The notes: generated by a model not told the origin, from the letters alone. Shown: positions 8,290-18,136, counted from the first letter of the stretch. The stretch is 64,000 nt of DNA from Desulfopila inferna (GCF_016919005.1 NZ_JAFFQE010000007.1:62001-126000), one strand, 5' to 3'. Translations and numbers: made by a program.

Positions 8290-9213
8290 ATGAGTTTACC
8301 AACAATACAGATATATACCGACGGTTCATGCAGTCCTAATCCTGGACCGGGAGGGTGGGCGGCTGTTATGCTGTTTGATAAGGGCGATAAGATCGTCGAG
8401 CTGCAGGGGGCTGAGGAGCAGTCGACCAACAACCGTATGGAACTGCTGGCTTCCCTCAAGGCCCTGCAGTCTCTGGAAGAAGTCTGCAAGGTTGAAGTTG
8501 TTACTGATTCCAGATACCTGCAGCGGGGCATCACAGAATGGCTCGAACACTGGAGGCACAACGGCTGGAGAACCTCAGAGGGTGTTTTTGTTAAAAACAG
8601 GGACCTCTGGGAGCAGTTTGCAGGTCAGCTGGAATATCATCAGGTGCGGTTCACCTGGGTTAAAGGTCATGGAAAGGACACCTGGAATAAGCGAGCCGAT
8701 GAACTTGCCGTTGCCGCAAGAAAGAGCCGGAATCCCGTCCAACCGCCTGTCGGTCCGGATACCGTACACATCTACCCGGGGGTCACCTGGAAAAACAGCA
8801 GCGGCTCAGGCTCCTGGGCGATCATTCTGAATTATCGTCATCACTACAAAGTGCTGGGTGGATGGGCTGAGAATACCACGGCGAACAGGCTCTATCTGGT
8901 TGCAGTGCTGGAAGGAATCAGGGCAATGAAGAGAGTCTTGCCGATCAACATTTACACGCGCTCCGGCTATCTGCGCGACGGCCTGGAAACCTGGGTTGAA
9001 GGGTGGCGAAAGAGGGGATGGCGCACCAGGGAAGGCGCGGATATCAGCAACGGTAAGCAGTGGCGGGAGCTTGCCAATCTGAAAGAAGTGTTTGAAATCC
9101 ATGTTGCCGCCGTCTCATCGGAGGAGCCTCCGTGTCATCTGCTGGCCGCAAAAGAAATTGCACGGGAATTTGAGCAATTGCAATCGGAGGTGTTAACTGA
9201 TAAAAGGGAGTAG
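8290..9213 (+). CDS. rnhA: Ribonuclease HI with a second, degenerate RNase H-like domain
   Basis: Residues 5-145 are a complete RNase HI: D11 (YTDGSC), E51 (NRMELL), D73 (VTDSRYL), H127 (KGHG) and D137 (ADELA). It cleaves RNA in RNA-DNA hybrids. Residues 158-265 repeat the same fold in tandem; the shared landmarks include IY.G, NR.Y.VA, YLRDG and WR.RGWRTREG. In this second copy the three aligned catalytic acids are lost (P163, Y202, R224), so it cannot be an active nuclease and may bind substrate. At 307 aa it is about twice the usual length. The start is an ATG 28 bp after the ferredoxin. Confidence 0.92.
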   Translation: MSLPTIQIYTDGSCSPNPGPGGWAAVMLFDKGDKIVELQGAEEQSTNNRMELLASLKALQSLEEVCKVEVVTDSRYLQRGITEWLEHWRHNGWRTSEGVFVKNRDLWEQFAGQLEYHQVRFTWVKGHGKDTWNKRADELAVAARKSRNPVQPPVGPDTVHIYPGVTWKNSSGSGSWAIILNYRHHYKVLGGWAENTTANRLYLVAVLEGIRAMKRVLPINIYTRSGYLRDGLETWVEGWRKRGWRTREGADISNGKQWRELANLKEVFEIHVAAVSSEEPPCHLLAAKEIAREFEQLQSEVLTDKRE

Positions 9214-9245
9214 GAGTAAGACACTAACCAGATCCCTGGAGGCAG

Positions 9246-10019
9246 ATGAGAATCTTTCATGAAAGAACAGGAATAGCTAAGGGAAGGGGACTGACGGCTA
9301 TTGTTATAGCTGTTGTTTTAGTGATCGCGTCAACGTCCCATGCCGAAAGAGTACCTGTGTTTACCGAACCTCTGGCACCGGTCCATTTTGAGGAAAATGA
9401 TGAAATTAAGGGGGTTGCCACAGAGGTGGTCCGGATCATTTTCGAGGAAGCGGGAATGGAACCGCGCATTGAGATATATCCATGGAAGAGGGCGTATCAA
9501 AAGGTGTTGAATACTCCCGGGAGTTTCATTTACACGATAAACCGAACGGAAAAAAGAGAGCGGCTTTTTAAGTGGATAGGACCCATTCTTCCCAAGGATG
9601 TCTATCTGTATAAGCTGAAAAGCAGAGATGACATAACGCTTCACACCATGGAAGACGCCAAGAAATATACCACCGCTGTTATCCTGGGCCACTCCCTGAC
9701 AATCATGTTTCAAGATCGAGGTTTCCGGGAGGGCAGGGAACTGATTACCTCTCCCAATAAAGAAGTGCAGATGAACCTCTTTTTAAAAGGCAGATGTGAT
9801 CTTGTTACCGGAAATGAATACACCATGTATGAATCTTTAAAAAAGAAAGGCTATTCCCTGGACCATGTGGAACCAGCCCTGTTCATTCCCTCCAGCGGCT
9901 ATTTTATTGGTGCCAACATACATGTCAGCGATGAAATTATACAAGAATTACAGGAGGCAAATGCCAGAGTTCAGCAATCCGGTGTTGTTGAGGAAATCAT
10001 CGATAAATATATTCATTGA
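9246..10019 (+). CDS. Periplasmic solute-binding protein (SBP_bac_3 type)
   Basis: The 257-aa protein has a signal peptide ending at SHA-E (about residue 33) and then a family 3 binding fold (LAPVHFEE, GVATEVVRIIFEEAG, YPWKRAY). The WKR motif is typical of amino-acid-type binding proteins that accompany sensors rather than ABC permeases. No permease or ATPase is nearby; the next gene, 138 bp on, is a membrane sensor kinase with a periplasmic loop. The binding protein may therefore present its ligand to that kinase, which is an inference from order. The ligand is unknown. Confidence 0.85.
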   Translation: MRIFHERTGIAKGRGLTAIVIAVVLVIASTSHAERVPVFTEPLAPVHFEENDEIKGVATEVVRIIFEEAGMEPRIEIYPWKRAYQKVLNTPGSFIYTINRTEKRERLFKWIGPILPKDVYLYKLKSRDDITLHTMEDAKKYTTAVILGHSLTIMFQDRGFREGRELITSPNKEVQMNLFLKGRCDLVTGNEYTMYESLKKKGYSLDHVEPALFIPSSGYFIGANIHVSDEIIQELQEANARVQQSGVVEEIIDKYIH

Positions 10020-10157
10020 TAGAATTGTCGGAAGCTCGACCAAGGTCGTTTCCGATACTGCACCTGGTATATCGAGAAAGGATCTCCCGTTGCACCTTGT
10101 ATCGAATTTTTACCCAGCCATCTAAGAGCTTCGCGGTAACTTTTTACGAGATCATTC

Positions 10158-12302
10158 ATGATAAGGAAGCTGATTGAAAAGATAAACAGCAGGATTGCCC
10201 ATAAGCTCGTTTTGTGGGTCATCGTATTCAGTGTAATTATAACCCTGCTGAATACTGCGATTCAACTCTATATCCAGTACAGGCAGGAACTGGTCAGCAT
10301 AGAGGAATATTTTGACTCGATCACTTCCATGCAGCTTAACAGCCTCTCCCAGTCAGTCTGGATCATGGATGCCAGACAGATCCAGGCACATCTCGACGGT
10401 ATAACCAAGGGGCGCGACATCATCTATGCCGCTGTCAACAACGAAGAAAAGCCGCTATGGTCCAGCGGCCAAAAGACGGTCAACGATACCCTCAGTCTGA
10501 GCTATGAACTTTCCTATCTGCACAGGAATACTGAATATTCTCTTGGAACCCTGGAGATAGTCGCCGGGCTCGATAATCTTTATCAAAGATTAACGAAGAC
10601 AGCTTTTGTGGTTATTCTGACCAACAGCCTTAAAATATTTATCCTTGCAGGCTGCATTCTTTTATATTTTCGATACGCCGTCGCCCGGCATCTGGAAAAG
10701 CTTGCCTCTCATGTCGTCGGTATGGATTTCCGGCGCAGGATTACACCGCTGGATCTGAATAGAGCTATAAGGGGGCTGGGTGATGAGCTCTCGCAGGTCG
10801 TCAATATGCTCAACGTCATGCAGCGCAGGGGGTATAATGCCTTTCATGCTCTGGAAAAGAGCGAGCAGCGCCTTCGTCTGTTCTTCGATGCAACCGAAGA
10901 AGGTATCTTCGGCATTACCTCCGAGGGACGGATCACTTTTGCCAACTCTACTTGCCTGAACATGATCGGATATGAAAGACCCCAGCAGATCATCGGTCAG
11001 AAAGTTGAAAGTATCATCAGCTTTTTCGCGGAAGCAGATGAGGAAATAGTCGATACCAGGGAAATCTTTCTCAAGCCGCTGCGGACCGGCAGGTCTCTAA
11101 GTGTTGATGACGGGTATATGCAGATAAGCGGTGGACCCTCTTTTTATGCAGCTGTGAGAACCTATCCCATTGTCTCTGGTAATGTATCATCGGGGGCCGT
11201 AATCTTTTTCAACGACATCAGCCCACAGAGGGAGATGCTCAAGGAGAAGAACCTGTTGAGTCAGGCGGTGAGGCAGTCACCCCTGCTGGTTATTATTTCC
11301 GATGCCATGGAGAATATAGAATATGTCAATCCCGGCTTTGAACGGTTGACGGGATATTCCCTGAAAGAGGTGGTCGGCAGGAAGGCCTCCAATTTCGGCC
11401 GGCATAAACAGACCGGAAATATTCATCGGGATATCAGGGAAACTCTGCAAACCGGTGAGAAATGGCAGGGTCTGTATCTTATGCGTGCTAAAGACGGTAT
11501 GGATTACACCTTTGATACCCAGATATTTCCCGTCTTCAACGGCAGAGGCAAGATGATCAATACCATTGCGCTCTGGCTGGATATAACCCAGAAAGTAGAA
11601 CTGCAGAATCAGTTGAATCATGCTCAGAAGATGGAGGCGGTGAGCAGGTTGTCGGCCTCGTTTGCTCATGAGTTCGGCAATCCGCTGCTTGGGGTTCGCT
11701 CTGTGATCAAGGATATCGGCGAGCGCATTCCTATGGAGAAGGGCGATAAAGAGCTCCTGGATCTTGCTTATACCGAATGTGAAAGAATGAAGATCCTGAT
11801 TCGCAATTTTCAGCGCTTCCAGAGCACCAATTCAGATAAAAAAGAGCTTCAAGATATTCATGCGATTCTCGAAAACGTTCTCTTCTTCTACAAGAAACAT
11901 TTTGAACGGAACAATATTGTTCTGAAGAAAAAATATCACGCAGACCTGCCTTTGTTGTTTCTCAGTAAGAATCAGATCACTCAGGCCTTTCTTAATCTAA
12001 TTATAAACGCTGTCGATTCCATGGCGGACGGCGGAGGAACACTTGAGGTTTCTACTGGTATCGCCAATGGTGAGATTTATATACATGTAAAGGATTCCGG
12101 TGTCGGAATCGGCGGGGTTGAAAAAGATCTTATTTTTGAACCATTTTACTCCACCAAGCCCGATGTTCAGGGGACCGGCCTGGGCCTTCCCGTGTCCTAC
12201 GGTATTGTTGCCGGTCATGGCGGAGAGATCACCTTCTCTTCCCAGAAAGACGAAGGATCTGTCTTTACCGTCCGTTTCCCCCAGCTGCCTTTGAGGAATT
12301 GA
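10158..12302 (+). CDS. Membrane PAS-domain sensor histidine kinase
   Basis: The 714-aa protein has a membrane segment at about residues 15-38, a periplasmic sensor region of some 100 residues, and a second membrane segment near 145-170. Two PAS domains follow (about 240-355 and 365-480), then the HisKA helix with the phospho-acceptor in SFAHEFGNPL and a HATPase with N box (NAVDSM), G1 (DSGVGIG), F box (FEPFYSTK) and G2 (GTGLGLP). All kinase motifs are intact. No response regulator lies beside it, so its partner is elsewhere. The preceding binding protein may be its sensor input. Confidence 0.93.
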   Translation: MIRKLIEKINSRIAHKLVLWVIVFSVIITLLNTAIQLYIQYRQELVSIEEYFDSITSMQLNSLSQSVWIMDARQIQAHLDGITKGRDIIYAAVNNEEKPLWSSGQKTVNDTLSLSYELSYLHRNTEYSLGTLEIVAGLDNLYQRLTKTAFVVILTNSLKIFILAGCILLYFRYAVARHLEKLASHVVGMDFRRRITPLDLNRAIRGLGDELSQVVNMLNVMQRRGYNAFHALEKSEQRLRLFFDATEEGIFGITSEGRITFANSTCLNMIGYERPQQIIGQKVESIISFFAEADEEIVDTREIFLKPLRTGRSLSVDDGYMQISGGPSFYAAVRTYPIVSGNVSSGAVIFFNDISPQREMLKEKNLLSQAVRQSPLLVIISDAMENIEYVNPGFERLTGYSLKEVVGRKASNFGRHKQTGNIHRDIRETLQTGEKWQGLYLMRAKDGMDYTFDTQIFPVFNGRGKMINTIALWLDITQKVELQNQLNHAQKMEAVSRLSASFAHEFGNPLLGVRSVIKDIGERIPMEKGDKELLDLAYTECERMKILIRNFQRFQSTNSDKKELQDIHAILENVLFFYKKHFERNNIVLKKKYHADLPLLFLSKNQITQAFLNLIINAVDSMADGGGTLEVSTGIANGEIYIHVKDSGVGIGGVEKDLIFEPFYSTKPDVQGTGLGLPVSYGIVAGHGGEITFSSQKDEGSVFTVRFPQLPLRN

Positions 12303-12556
12303 TCCATATCGACTAAAATTAGGCACACCGCCTGAGTCAAAATACGCTTCAGTCTGATAAACCATATCGAGCTCTTCCGCTTCTGGAAAATCTTACCCAA
12401 AAAGGCCGTCGAATGGAGATTTCCGCTGGCTATTTCCGTTATCTGGTTCTATGGTGAAGGCGTATTATAGTGTATGAAGTACATCCTGAAACGGGCTATG
12501 AAACGCGGCAAATTCTTTATACCGTGGAATGGATATTTTTGAGAATTATCTGATGT

Positions 12557-14584
12557 GTGAGTTTATTCGTGGAAGACAGATTTAAAATAGTAGCACCGTT
12601 TGTGGAATCGGGCGATCAGCCCACCGCTATAGAACAACTGGCCAGGGGCGTACTGCAGGGAGAAAAAAGCCAGGTATTGCTTGGAGTGACCGGTTCCGGC
12701 AAGACCTTTACCATGGCCAAGATCGTCGAAAAGGTTCAACGGCCGACCTTGATTATCGCTCCCAACAAGACCCTGGCGGCCCAGCTTTTTTCCGAATTCA
12801 AGGAACTCTTTCCGGAAAACGCCGTAGAGTATTTTGTCTCCTACTATGATTACTATCAGCCGGAAGCCTATGTTCCTCAGTCCGATACCTATATTGAGAA
12901 AGACTCCGCCATCAACGATGTCATCGATAAGCTGCGCCACTCCGCCACCAGGTCGCTGCTGACGCGCCGCGATGTCCTGATCGTTGCCTCGGTCTCCTGC
13001 ATCTACGGACTCGGTTCGCCGGAAGAGTACAAGAACATGCACCTCTTTCTCGAGGCCGACCATGAGTATCCCATGGAGCAGGTGACACGGCGCTTGATTT
13101 ATATGCTCTACGAGCGCAATGATATCTCCTTCCATCGCGGAACCTTCCGGGTGCGCGGTGATGTTATCGATATCTTTCCGGTTCATGAAGAGGATCGGGC
13201 CATCCGCCTGGAGTTTTTCGGGGACACCGTCGATTCGCTTTCGATTATCGATCCGCTGCGCGGTGTGGTGCTGGAGAGGTTGCAGGAATATACGGTTTTC
13301 CCCGGCAGCCATTTCGTCACCACCAAAGACCGGCTCAATACCGCCATTACCACCATTAATGCAGAACTTAAGGAACGTCTGGAAACCCTGCACCGGGAGA
13401 ACCGGCTGGTGGAGGCCCAGCGCCTGGAACAGCGCACCATGTTTGATCTTGAAATGATCCAGGAGCTCGGCTACTGCAACGGCATTGAGAATTACAGCAG
13501 GCATCTCACCGGGAAGGCCCCCGGGGCGCCACCGCCAAACCTCCTCGACTATTTTCCCGAGGATTTTCTCCTCTTCGTCGATGAGTCCCATATCGGAGTC
13601 CCTCAGCTTAACGGCATGTACAACGGCGATCGTTCGCGCAAGAAAACTCTGGTCGAGTACGGCTTCCGCCTGCCCTCGGCCCTGGATAACCGGCCATTGC
13701 GGTTTGATGAATTTAAGGAACGCATCAACCAGGTGATTTTTGTCTCCGCAACCCCGGCTGATTATGAGATGGAAGAGGCACAGGGCAGAGTTGCGGAGCA
13801 GGTGATCAGGCCCACCGGCTTGATGGATCCTCGTATAGAAGTACGTCCGGCCGTCTCTCAGGTCGACGATCTTCTTGACGAAATCCGTCAAAGAGAGGTA
13901 AAGGGAGAAGCGGTATTGGTCACCACACTCACCAAGAGAATGGCGGAGGATCTCACCGACTACTATGAAAAGCTCGGAGTCAAGGTGCGTTATCTGCACT
14001 CGGATATCAAAACGCTGGACAGGGTCGAGCTTATTCGTGATCTCCGCAATGGTGAATACAACGTCCTCATTGGCATTAACCTCCTGCGGGAGGGGCTTGA
14101 TATTCCGGAAGTATCGCTGGTTGCCATACTCGATGCCGACAAGGAGGGATTCTTGCGCTCGGTCCGCTCGCTTATTCAGACCTGCGGCAGAGCCGCGCGG
14201 AATTCCGAGGGTATGGTGATCATGTATGCCGATACAGTGACAAAATCGATGCAGTACACCATAGAAGAGACCGAACGGCGGCGTACGATCCAGGCGGCAT
14301 ACAATCGCGAGAACAATGTCACGCCCATCACCATCAAGTCGGAGGTGAAGGACACCATTCATAAATATCTTCATGAATCGGGGTATGTCAGCAGTGAGGA
14401 TGCCCGTGGCCTGGAGTTGGCAGAGGAGCAGCCGGTTTTTCAGTCGGTGGAAGAGTTGAATAAACATATCAGGGAGCTCGAAGTGCGTATGGGGAAGGCT
14501 GCAAAGGAACTTGCCTTTGAAGAGGCGGCTGAGCTGCGGGACCGTATAAAAACATTGCGTTACCTGGAGATTGAACTGCGATGA
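12557..14584 (+). CDS. uvrB: Excinuclease ABC subunit B
   Basis: The 675-aa protein is full length. It has Walker A GVTGSGKT near residue 43, the DNA-opening beta-hairpin [12 protein letters not shown], helicase motifs including DESHIGVPQ, the QTCGRAARN motif VI, and a C-terminal UVR helix pair ([11 protein letters not shown]). UvrB verifies damage and with UvrA and UvrC makes the dual incision of nucleotide excision repair. The start is GTG at 12557; an ATG four bases upstream is out of frame. Its stop overlaps the next start (ATGA), so the acyltransferase gene is probably translationally coupled. Confidence 0.98.
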   Translation: MSLFVEDRFKIVAPFVESGDQPTAIEQLARGVLQGEKSQVLLGVTGSGKTFTMAKIVEKVQRPTLIIAPNKTLAAQLFSEFKELFPENAVEYFVSYYDYYQPEAYVPQSDTYIEKDSAINDVIDKLRHSATRSLLTRRDVLIVASVSCIYGLGSPEEYKNMHLFLEADHEYPMEQVTRRLIYMLYERNDISFHRGTFRVRGDVIDIFPVHEEDRAIRLEFFGDTVDSLSIIDPLRGVVLERLQEYTVFPGSHFVTTKDRLNTAITTINAELKERLETLHRENRLVEAQRLEQRTMFDLEMIQELGYCNGIENYSRHLTGKAPGAPPPNLLDYFPEDFLLFVDESHIGVPQLNGMYNGDRSRKKTLVEYGFRLPSALDNRPLRFDEFKERINQVIFVSATPADYEMEEAQGRVAEQVIRPTGLMDPRIEVRPAVSQVDDLLDEIRQREVKGEAVLVTTLTKRMAEDLTDYYEKLGVKVRYLHSDIKTLDRVELIRDLRNGEYNVLIGINLLREGLDIPEVSLVAILDADKEGFLRSVRSLIQTCGRAARNSEGMVIMYADTVTKSMQYTIEETERRRTIQAAYNRENNVTPITIKSEVKDTIHKYLHESGYVSSEDARGLELAEEQPVFQSVEELNKHIRELEVRMGKAAKELAFEEAAELRDRIKTLRYLEIELR

Positions 14585-15246
14585 CCATTGGACGTAAAGC
14601 AGCGCTGCTGGTTGTACCGGTTGTCGGCTCCTGGTTTTTCAGGCTCTGGTACTCTACATGCCGTAAGCGTTTCCATAACCGGGAGAAACTGAGAGATTTG
14701 CTGGACGGGGGGAAGCCGATCGTGGGAACATGCTGGCACTATTGCGCCCTCGGCATCTTTGCCTTGGCCAAAGAGTTTCCGGCTGTGCTGATGATCAGCG
14801 CCAGCAAAGACGGCGAGGTGCTGGCAAAAATGACGGAGCATCTCGGTTTTTCCGCGGTTCGCGGCTCAAGCAACAGAAAAGGCGTGAGAGCGGCAAAAGA
14901 GTTGATCAGGGAGATGCGCAAGGGCAAAAACAGCGGCATAGTAGCCGACGGCAGCCAGGGACCGGCAAGAATTGCCCAGTCGGGCGCCATTTATATTGCT
15001 GCCAGATCAGGAGGCACGGTTTTGCCGATGCTCTATTCGGTCTCGAGGTATTTTACCTTCAACTCCTGGGACAGGCTTATACTGCCGAAGCCGTTCAGCA
15101 CCATTAATATATTTTTCGGCAACCCCCTGCCTGTTCCCGAGAATGTAAAAGCAGATGACTTAGAGGATTACCGGGTAAGGCTGGAAAATAGCCTGAATGA
15201 ACTGTACGAGCATGCCTGGCAGGTATACGGCAAAACGGAACACTAA
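14581..15246 (+). CDS. DUF374 / lysophospholipid acyltransferase-family protein
   Basis: The 221-aa protein belongs to the DUF374 group. It shows one N-terminal hydrophobic segment and conserved stretches CWHYCALG (acyltransferase His-type motif), [11 protein letters not shown] and DGSQGPAR. These proteins are membrane-attached and are thought to acylate lipid A-like or phospholipid acceptors in Gram-negative bacteria; the reaction is inferred from the family. It overlaps uvrB by four bases (ATGA), with no separate promoter visible. Confidence 0.82.
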   Translation: MTIGRKAALLVVPVVGSWFFRLWYSTCRKRFHNREKLRDLLDGGKPIVGTCWHYCALGIFALAKEFPAVLMISASKDGEVLAKMTEHLGFSAVRGSSNRKGVRAAKELIREMRKGKNSGIVADGSQGPARIAQSGAIYIAARSGGTVLPMLYSVSRYFTFNSWDRLILPKPFSTINIFFGNPLPVPENVKADDLEDYRVRLENSLNELYEHAWQVYGKTEH

Positions 15247-15321
15247 AGATCTGTATCATTATTTTTTTTTCTCCGTCTCGCGTTCGGATTTGATCCGGAA
15301 GCCGGTGATACCAACAAAAAT

Positions 15322-15349
15322 GGATTCCGGATCAGGTGCGGAATGACGG
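15322..15349. repeat. R7 repeat copy
   Basis: GATTCCGGATC followed by GTGCGGAATGACGG. It shares the GGATTCCGGA and GGAATGAC ends with the copies at 3210 and 29829. Confidence 0.55.
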
Positions 15350-15445
15350 TAAAAATGGGCTTTTGTGAAAAACTCCAAGGCTGGCAGCATGAAATTAGCT
15401 GAGTTTTATTATTTAGAAGAAAAAAAACAAATAAACTTTTATGAA

Positions 15446-15529
15446 CCAGCCGTATAGGGTGATTAATACCTTCAGGTTGTTTCTTTTTTGAAGAAAAAAT
15501 CTGTGTGAAGGTTTATACCCTTCAGCTGG
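15446..15529 (+). promoter_or_regulatory. Long imperfect hairpin in the leader of the amidotransferase gene
   Basis: Arms CCAGC...AGGGT...ACCTTCA (15446-15474) pair with TGAAGGT...ACCCT...GCTGG (15505-15529), with small bulges. The top is an A/T-rich hairpin (TTCTTTTTT / AAGAAAAAA). It ends 36 bp before the start codon. It could be a structured leader or an attenuator. It does not match a cobalamin riboswitch. Confidence 0.5.
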
Positions 15530-15565
15530 CTTAGCTATCAGATACTATAAATCAATTATATACTT

Positions 15566-16945
15566 ATGCAGACAAAAGGAGTTGTAATCGCAGGACTCGC
15601 GGGAGGTTCGGGCAAAAGTGTGGTTTCCGTGGGGTTGACCGCCCTGCTGGCCCGGGAGGGGGTCAACGTGGTTCCTTTCAAAAAAGGGCCGGACTACATC
15701 GATGCCGGATGGATGGCCCTTGCCGCCGGCAGGGACTGTTATAACCTGGACCCCTATTTGATGACGGAAGAAGCCATACACTCTTCCTTTATCAAGCATA
15801 GCTGTGGGGCTGAAATGGTGGTAGTCGAAGGCAACAGGGGGGTGTATGACGGTGTCAACTCCAGTGGAGGATATTCCACCGCCGAACTGGCAATTTCCCT
15901 GAAGCTTCCGGTGATCCTGGTAGTCAACTGCACCAAGACCACCAGAACCGTGGCCGCCCTGGTGCTGGGCTGCAAGATGCTTGATGAACGTCTTGATATC
16001 CGGGGCGTCATTCTTAATCATGTAGCTACGGCAAGGCAGAAGGACATAATCACCGAGGCAGTGGTCGGTGTTACCGGCATTCCCGTTCTCGGAGTCATCC
16101 CCAGAATGAAGAGGGATATATTTCCCATGCGTCATTTGGGCATGGTTCCCCATCAGGAATATTCCGGCAGCGATGATGCTCTCTCCTTTCTGGCCGATGT
16201 CTGCGCTGAATCCCTGAATATGTCCGCTGTCCGCGAGATTATGGGCGAGATTGATCTTTCCACCGTCGATTGCAGAAAATCGGAGAAAAACAAGAGCCGG
16301 CGCACCGTGAAAATAGGTGTTATTCAGGATGCGGCTTTCCAGTTCTATTATGCCGAGAACCTCTCGGCTCTCGAGGAGGAAGGTGCTGAACTTGTTGCGG
16401 TCAATGCCCTGGTGGATAGCAGTCTTCCACCTCTTGACGGTCTTTATATAGGCGGAGGCTTTCCCGAAACGAGCGCCAGGGAGCTTGCGGCAAACCAGCT
16501 GTTTCGCCAATCGGTCAGGAAGGCCGCGCAGCAGGGTCTGCCAATCTATGCCGAGTGCGGCGGCCTGATTTATCTCGGTCGTTCAATTCTGCTGGAGGAG
16601 AACGAATACCCGCTTGCGGGTGTGTTTCCAGTGCGTTTCGGCATGTCTACCAAACCTCAGGCCCATGGCTATACGATTTTCGAAGTGGATAACAAAGTTC
16701 CCTATTTTAGCGAAGGTATGGTGGTGAAGGGCCATGAGTTTCGCTATTCAACGGTCCTGGAGTGGCAGGGGCAGGAGTCCGAACTTGCCTTTAAAATGAA
16801 GAGGGGCAAGGGGTTTGCCGGTGGCCGGGATGGCTTGCGCTATAACAATGTGCTGGCGTTATACACCCACATTCATGCCTGCGGAACCCCCGAGTGGGCA
16901 GGGAAATTTGTCGGATTCTGTCGGGAAAGACAGCGCTCTGCCTGA
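15566..16945 (+). CDS. cbiA: Cobyrinate a,c-diamide synthase-family amidotransferase (CbiA/CobB, possibly DsrN)
   Basis: The 459-aa protein has an N-terminal ATP-binding amidoligase domain (AGLAGGSGKSVVSVG, FKKGPDYIDAGW) and a C-terminal class I-like glutaminase domain with the nucleophile in YAECGGLIYL and the partner His in YTHIHACGTPEW. CbiA amidates the a and c carboxylates of cobyrinate with glutamine and ATP. In sulfate reducers a close paralogue, DsrN, amidates sirohaem for dissimilatory sulfite reductase. No other cobalamin gene and no dsr gene lies nearby, so the two cannot be told apart here. The start is ATG at 15566. Confidence 0.9.
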   Translation: MQTKGVVIAGLAGGSGKSVVSVGLTALLAREGVNVVPFKKGPDYIDAGWMALAAGRDCYNLDPYLMTEEAIHSSFIKHSCGAEMVVVEGNRGVYDGVNSSGGYSTAELAISLKLPVILVVNCTKTTRTVAALVLGCKMLDERLDIRGVILNHVATARQKDIITEAVVGVTGIPVLGVIPRMKRDIFPMRHLGMVPHQEYSGSDDALSFLADVCAESLNMSAVREIMGEIDLSTVDCRKSEKNKSRRTVKIGVIQDAAFQFYYAENLSALEEEGAELVAVNALVDSSLPPLDGLYIGGGFPETSARELAANQLFRQSVRKAAQQGLPIYAECGGLIYLGRSILLEENEYPLAGVFPVRFGMSTKPQAHGYTIFEVDNKVPYFSEGMVVKGHEFRYSTVLEWQGQESELAFKMKRGKGFAGGRDGLRYNNVLALYTHIHACGTPEWAGKFVGFCRERQRSA

Positions 16946-16964
16946 AGGAGAGTGGAATAAGGCC

Positions 16965-16986
16965 GCCCCCGGAGAATCCCGGGGGC
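16965..16986. terminator. GC-rich hairpin between convergent genes
   Basis: GCCCCCGG and CCGGGGGC form an 8-bp perfect stem around AGAATC, between the stop of the amidotransferase and the end of the minus-strand gene at 17003. It probably ends transcription from both sides, although T-runs are poor. Confidence 0.6.
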
Positions 16987-17002
16987 ATTATGGGGCTTTC
17001 TG

Positions 17003-17350
17003 TCAGTGCTGGGGCTGTGAGCCGAGCACCTTGATTTCGATTATTCGTTTCTGCTCTTCATCCGGTTCTTCAGACCAGTGGATGAAGGATTCTATCACCC
17101 GCATGAAGGCGCCGTTGTCTTCTTTGCATTTATCACAAATGGATTCGGCGCCATCCCGATAAATGATGATCCCGGAAGCAGGTTCTCCGGCTTTGTCTAC
17201 CGCTGCCATTTTCCGGCAGCCACAGTCCAGCCGGACGACAACTATTCCGATACCGTCGGGACTGCCTTCGAGAATGCCTTCAATCATGGCAAGCTCTTTT
17301 TTTTCGGCGAGCAGTTCTTTTTTCTTCTTCTTTTGCGTCTTTTTTGTCAT
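17003..17350 (-). CDS. Small cysteine-containing protein of unknown function
   Basis: I do not recognise this 115-aa protein. It begins with a lysine-rich basic segment (KKTQKKKKK), then a folded part with DCGCR and ICDKC, four cysteines that could bind zinc or a cluster. The C-terminal half is acidic with SFIHWSEEPDEEQ. There is no signal peptide. It converges with the amidotransferase. Composition is consistent with coding. Confidence 0.6.
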   Translation of the reverse strand: MTKKTQKKKKKELLAEKKELAMIEGILEGSPDGIGIVVVRLDCGCRKMAAVDKAGEPASGIIIYRDGAESICDKCKEDNGAFMRVIESFIHWSEEPDEEQKRIIEIKVLGSQPQH

Positions 17351-17819
17351 CTCTGGATTATCTCTGGTGTTTTTTTGGAAATTGATCCATACTTTAACTG
17401 CCTTGCGCCCTCTCCGGCGAAGCCGGATAAGCGGTTTGGCACTATTTCACGGACTTAGGATTTACATTCTGTTTACTTTTTTTGCACCCAGAGCGGCACT
17501 GGGCTGAGTGGCAATTTTAGCAAATTCTCCACCTTAGCCTTTCAGTCCGGTTTTGGCAATCAGTAACACTATAAGCATAGATGATACACATTATCAATAA
17601 ATAAAAGTTGTCTGCCGATATTGAATCAAATCGGCTAAGTTTCCGGAAAAACAAGAATTTCAAAAAGAGCAAATCAGGGAAAAATGAGCGTACAAGAATT
17701 TCCTTGACAAAAATATGTGCCTTCATTAATAGAACATTACGCGTAAAATCTATTACGAGGGAAAATCGTTTTAAAGACTTTATAGAATACTTATATTAAC
17801 CCATTTTTGGAGGTGTATT
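17351..17819. other. 469-bp gap before the 2[4Fe-4S] ferredoxin
   Basis: No gene is supported. A small hairpin TCCGGC-GAA-GCCGGA lies at 17413-17427, and a plausible promoter at 17704-17732. The rest is A/T-rich. Confidence 0.6.
17704..17732 (+). promoter_or_regulatory. Probable sigma-70 promoter of the ferredoxin gene
   Basis: A perfect TTGACA is followed, 17 bp on, by TAATAG, a weak -10. It lies 88 bp before the ferredoxin start. Confidence 0.42.
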
Positions 17820-18005
17820 ATGTTTGAAGTAGTAGTCGATAAAGACAAATGTACTGGTTGTGAAGAATGTGTAGCAGCATGCCCGGCTCAGGTTTTCGAG
17901 ATGGAAGACGGCAAGTCCGAGCCCGTAGAAGCCGAAGAATGTCTCGGTTGCGAAACCTGTGTTGAAGTATGCGGCGACGAAGCGATTACAGTAACTGAAA
18001 TTTAG
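17820..18005 (+). CDS. 2[4Fe-4S] ferredoxin
   Basis: The 61-aa acidic protein has two complete cluster motifs, [12 protein letters not shown] and [11 protein letters not shown], with the pseudo-twofold symmetry of clostridial ferredoxins. It is a low-potential electron carrier of the cytoplasm. A strong GGAGGTG lies a few bases before ATG. It stands alone between its own promoter and a large hairpin and is probably monocistronic and highly expressed. Confidence 0.95.
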   Translation: MFEVVVDKDKCTGCEECVAACPAQVFEMEDGKSEPVEAEECLGCETCVEVCGDEAITVTEI

Positions 18006-18102
18006 CTTCGGTAGAACTGTAATTTCCTTGGGGAATTCGGTATTCCTGAGCAAATGTAGGAAAGAAGCGCCGGGGTACTGACAGTTCGGCAATCAGCAGT
18101 CA

Positions 18103-18136
18103 GATAAGCCCATCTCCACATGGAGATGGGCTTATC
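18103..18136 (+). terminator. Large hairpin after the ferredoxin
   Basis: GATAAGCCCATCTCC and GGAGATGGGCTTATC form a 15-bp perfect stem around ACAT, about 100 bp after the ferredoxin stop. The sequence after it is only moderately T-rich, so it could also be a processed 3' structure. Confidence 0.65.

Larger units (their letters stand above)
15247..15565. other. 319-bp gap before the amidotransferase gene
   Basis: It holds an R7 repeat (15322-15349), a T-rich stretch just after the acyltransferase stop and, from 15446, a long imperfect hairpin described separately. No gene was found. The cobalamin riboswitch B12-box consensus was looked for and not seen. Confidence 0.6.

Noticed and set aside
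12476-12544. 22-codon frame before uvrB
   Set aside because: No ribosome site and no family resemblance; probably chance.
12563-14467. Long open frame of more than 600 codons opposite uvrB
   Set aside because: It lies wholly antisense to a clear uvrB and has no recognisable protein features; it is a result of uvrB codon use.
15247-15565. Cobalamin riboswitch before the amidotransferase
   Set aside because: No B12-box or expected core was seen; only a long hairpin is present.
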